NCBI RefSeq assembly: GCF_030717995.2
Contig: NZ_CP157744.1
Coordinates: 1 to 64,000 of the forward strand
Length of the DNA stretch: 64,000 bases
Direction: 5' to 3'
Source: Methylomarinum sp. Ch1-1
GTDB taxonomy: Bacteria; Pseudomonadota; Gammaproteobacteria; Methylococcales; Methylomonadaceae
Below the pieces are notes generated by a model. It searched no databases. It worked only from the letters and a program-made list of their open reading frames with translations, and was not told where the DNA came from. This document shows positions 61,344-64,000 of the stretch, one piece after another. The position numbers were made by a program, and so were the translations under genes. Positions within the stretch are counted from its first letter, which is position 1. The number at the start of each line of letters is the position of its first letter.

Positions 61344-63338
61344 ATGCGTATTTTTGAATTTCATCAGTCAACACATCAAAGCACCACCTTAGGGCGCATG
61401 AAAGGGCTAGGTATCGACGGATTCCATGAGTTACCCCTGTTGTTCCCGCGAAAATACCAAGATGTCAGACGTCAGCATGTCAGTACCGATTTTTCGAAAT
61501 TGCAGCATCGCCTAGGAGAAAAGGTATTTATAGGGTGCAAATTAGTTGGCCAGCCCTTAGTCAAATTCGATGCAGTAAAAAAGCTTTCCACCACTGATTT
61601 TACTATTTCCGATCGCCATGGCTTTTATGTAAATTGCCGTTTATTTGGCGGTTCGCGTGACTTCATTACAAAACTAAAAGCTAGGCCGGTCTTCTGTCTT
61701 CAAGTTACCGTTGATGATTTTCGCGGGAACCTTCAGTTTAAAAGCATTAACTGGGTGGACATGAAGTGGGTTGGACGCATCATGCCAATTTACCCCGGAA
61801 AAACGAAGTATATTTCGCCAGACACCGTTCGTGAAAAAATGCTGGATATGATGGATATGGCTATTCCCCAGTGCCTAGATTATTTACACAAGCAATTTTT
61901 CATCAAAACCCAGGATGATGAAATTCGTCTGCTGAAATCAGTTGGAAGCAATCAAAAAACGTTGCTCGACTTAATCAAGCAGCTGCATCTTCCTCCTACA
62001 ATAGAGCAAGGCGAAATGGCACAAACGATTTGGCGACGCTTGGCAGCCAAATACTTGCTGGACACAGCGGAAAAGAGTATTGCTCAAAAGACAGTGAAAA
62101 AGTCAGCCATTGATATTTCAAACGCACTACTTCAGCAAGTTATATCTGAAATGCCGTCTAAGTATCGGTTAACCTATGATCAGGAAGTGGCTACACGAGA
62201 CATTATTGATGATATTCGAAGCGCTCGTCCTATGAATCGATTACTCAGCGGCGATGTAGGCACCGGAAAATCAATTCCTATTTCGATAGCCGCCGCTGCC
62301 ATAGCTCGGGCAGGCAAAAATGCCGTAATTTTAATGCCGAATGAAAGCTTAGCTGAGCAATTACGCCGCGATATTGCCGAATGGTGGCCAGACACTGATC
62401 CCAAGCTGGTTGGCGGCAGCATAAAAGGTTTGCCGGATAGCAGAATTTTGGTTGGAACTACTGCACTAAATCACCGAATAAAAAAAGACTATTTGGTCGA
62501 TTTACTAATTATAGATGAACAGCACAAGCATAGCTCTGCGCAACGATTAAAATTGGCTCGGCGTTACACGAATGTTTTAGAAGCATCGGCCACACCAATC
62601 CCTATGATAATGGGTAGAGTAAAATTTACCGGTATGGAAATATCAGTACTGCGAGAGGCATATATTGATAAAACGATCCACACTCATCTAACAGAAGGAA
62701 ACCCTGAAGATAAGCAAGGTATGTTCATGCATATCCGAGATATTGTCGCTCAAGGCTCCCAAGCCCTGATTATTTATCCGCTAGCGGATACTAAAGATGA
62801 GGAAAAGGAAAAGAAATCTGCAGAAAAAGCTTTTTCTGCTTGGGAGAAATTCTTCCCCGGGCGTGTACGATTTATGCACGGCCGACTAAAAACAGAAAAC
62901 AAATTAGCCAGCATAGACGCCTTAAAAAAAGGGGATGCTGACATTTTATGTAGCACAACCGCGGTTGAAGTTGGTCTCAATATTCCTAAACTGAGGGCAT
63001 TGGTCATTGTAAATGCGGACCGTCTTGGACTCAATCAAATCCACCAGTTACGCGGACGGTTGGCTCGCAATGGCGGAGAAGGGCATTGCTACCTCTATAC
63101 CCCTGATCCGATCTCAGATAAAGCACGGGATCGCCTTAAGTTTCTTGAGCAATGTAATGATGGTTTTGAGATTGCGGAGCAAGATATGCGTATGCGAGGT
63201 TTTGGGGAATTACATAAAAATTCAGATACTCAGACCGGCTGGGATGAAACTTTTTTGCCCAACCAATCCATTACGATTGAAGATGTAGATTGGTTCTTGT
63301 CTCAAAATCCAACTGATGAGCCTGCAATGACGTATTGA
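61344..63338 (+). CDS. RecG-like superfamily 2 helicase
   Basis: 664 residues from the ATG at 61344 (MRIFEFHQSTHQSTTLGRMK). N-terminal wedge/OB-like part (HELPLLFPRKYQDVRRQHVS, then CLQVTVDDFRGNLQF). Helicase motifs: Walker A LLSGDVGTGKS, motif II LLIIDEQHKHS, motif III EASATPIPMIMG, motif V ILCSTTAVEVGLNIP and motif VI HQLRGRLARNGGEGHCYLY. Similar in layout to RecG (DEQH box, LRGRxGR), but the wedge is shorter and the P-loop ends in Ser rather than Thr. A plasmid fork-remodelling helicase is likely. TATATGGTAATATGTAATTA at 61300-61319 is the upstream motif. Confidence 0.85.
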   Translation: MRIFEFHQSTHQSTTLGRMKGLGIDGFHELPLLFPRKYQDVRRQHVSTDFSKLQHRLGEKVFIGCKLVGQPLVKFDAVKKLSTTDFTISDRHGFYVNCRLFGGSRDFITKLKARPVFCLQVTVDDFRGNLQFKSINWVDMKWVGRIMPIYPGKTKYISPDTVREKMLDMMDMAIPQCLDYLHKQFFIKTQDDEIRLLKSVGSNQKTLLDLIKQLHLPPTIEQGEMAQTIWRRLAAKYLLDTAEKSIAQKTVKKSAIDISNALLQQVISEMPSKYRLTYDQEVATRDIIDDIRSARPMNRLLSGDVGTGKSIPISIAAAAIARAGKNAVILMPNESLAEQLRRDIAEWWPDTDPKLVGGSIKGLPDSRILVGTTALNHRIKKDYLVDLLIIDEQHKHSSAQRLKLARRYTNVLEASATPIPMIMGRVKFTGMEISVLREAYIDKTIHTHLTEGNPEDKQGMFMHIRDIVAQGSQALIIYPLADTKDEEKEKKSAEKAFSAWEKFFPGRVRFMHGRLKTENKLASIDALKKGDADILCSTTAVEVGLNIPKLRALVIVNADRLGLNQIHQLRGRLARNGGEGHCYLYTPDPISDKARDRLKFLEQCNDGFEIAEQDMRMRGFGELHKNSDTQTGWDETFLPNQSITIEDVDWFLSQNPTDEPAMTY

Positions 63339-63470
63339 GCATCCACTAGTCGAGTATGGTGGCGACAATTTTGCAGCCGATTAATATAGAAATATTTTAT
63401 TTAACATATATAGTTAACAACATATATATATTAACTTATAATTTTAATTAATTATAAAGGAAATACTGTT

Positions 63471-64000
63471 ATGTTAAAGAAAAAATGGCGTCGTCGCCCA
63501 CTCTCAAAGACTTGTAATGCCTGGTCAAAACAACAAGGCTTCAATGACTTGCTTTCAGTATTGATTGCCGGCCGCTTTTCCGACCCTGAAATTCTTGAAA
63601 AAGCATTGCTCTCAACGAACAAAGATTTGGATCTACCTGATTCTCTGCCGGATATTAGCAAGGCGGCCGAACGAGTAGCCGACGCGATTGAACAGGGCGA
63701 AATTATTGCGCTCGAAACTGATCATGATGCCGATGGCATTACCTCTCACGCGGTATTGCATGAGGTAATAACAACCTATTTTAATTACCCTTCTGAAAAT
63801 CTGCTGTCATTTATTGGCCATCGTCTTAAAGAAGGTTATGGCTTGTCCGATTCATTAGCTCAACGAATTTTAGTCAATCCAATCAAGCCGGCTCTGATTA
63901 TTACAGCTGACAATGGTTCATCTGATGAGCCGCGTATTGCCCTATTAAAGCGACACGGGATCGATACAATCGTTACCGACCATCATGAAATTCCTGATGA
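63471..64000 (+). CDS. RecJ-like single-strand DNA exonuclease, truncated by window end
   Basis: First 176 codons only. DHH-family motifs: IIALETDHDADGITSHAVLH (DHDADG, motif I), PALIITADNGSSDEP (motif II) and IVTDHHEIPD (DHH, motif III). AAAGGA lies about 9 bases upstream of the ATG. RecJ digests 5' single strands. With the RecG-like helicase 132 bases upstream it could process plasmid forks. The C-terminal half lies outside this window. Confidence 0.85.
   Translation, partial: MLKKKWRRRPLSKTCNAWSKQQGFNDLLSVLIAGRFSDPEILEKALLSTNKDLDLPDSLPDISKAAERVADAIEQGEIIALETDHDADGITSHAVLHEVITTYFNYPSENLLSFIGHRLKEGYGLSDSLAQRILVNPIKPALIITADNGSSDEPRIALLKRHGIDTIVTDHHEIPD

Overview
The window looks like part of a large, mosaic, low-copy plasmid (or plasmid-like mobile element) of a gammaproteobacterium. 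It carries two complete Rep_3-type replicons, each with its own iteron array (rep1 near 4.2-6.3 kb, rep2 near 21.4-22.6 kb), and two ParA-type partition loci (1.1-3.5 kb and 12.2-13.4 kb). There are no rRNA or ribosomal protein genes, and mobile elements are dense. Two replicons plus two partition systems suggest an old cointegrate. A methylotroph host is possible, because the Tn3-type transposon carries a MoxY/MoxX-like two-component system, but that is inference.

Layout. 1-3.5 kb: array of 17-bp palindromes next to a tandem ribbon-helix-helix protein, ParB and ParA. 3.7-6.3 kb: a dispersed 300-bp repeat, iteron array 1 and rep1. 6.4-12 kb: ISL3-type transposase, then a BcgI-like restriction-modification system (fused nuclease-methylase plus a specificity ORF with no start codon, joined at a -1 slippery heptamer), and divergently a stand-alone caspase-like peptidase. 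12-13.4 kb: second ParA and RHH partner behind GAGTACTC-type repeats. 14-20 kb: plasmid-borne DnaE, an uncharacterised 490-residue protein, an IS5-type element. 21-25.4 kb: iteron array 2, rep2 and a paralogue of the 490-residue protein. 25.4-26.4 kb: decayed genes and TnpB debris. 27-31 kb: a two-gene operon with a 989-residue multi-domain putative DNA-binding protein. 31.4-37.7 kb: cargo segment bounded by two apparently identical, inverted IS630-type copies, containing two inverted copies of a 117-bp MITE (one splitting an HTH gene) and the 3' half of a tRNA-Leu.

37.9-48.4 kb: backbone of small plasmid genes: a possible Tus-like protein, an HU-family protein, a DUF4326-SLOG fusion, a DUF5131 protein, RdgC, a transglutaminase-like protein. 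48.5-52.5 kb: leftward operon with a DndC-like PP-loop/Fe-S protein and the 3' half of a DnaQ-like exonuclease gene. 52,539-60,716: an 8,178-bp Tn3-family transposon with 38-bp perfect inverted repeats and a 5-bp ATGAC duplication, which cut that exonuclease gene in two. 61.3-64 kb: RecG-like helicase and the start of a RecJ-like nuclease.

DnaE, RecG-like, RecJ-like, RdgC, DnaQ-like exonuclease, HU and the possible Tus-like factor together suggest the element brings much of its own replication and repair equipment. Many backbone genes share an upstream motif (about TGGTATCATAT in either orientation), suggesting a plasmid-wide regulator. Family assignments come from reading the translated sequence by eye; no database search was run.
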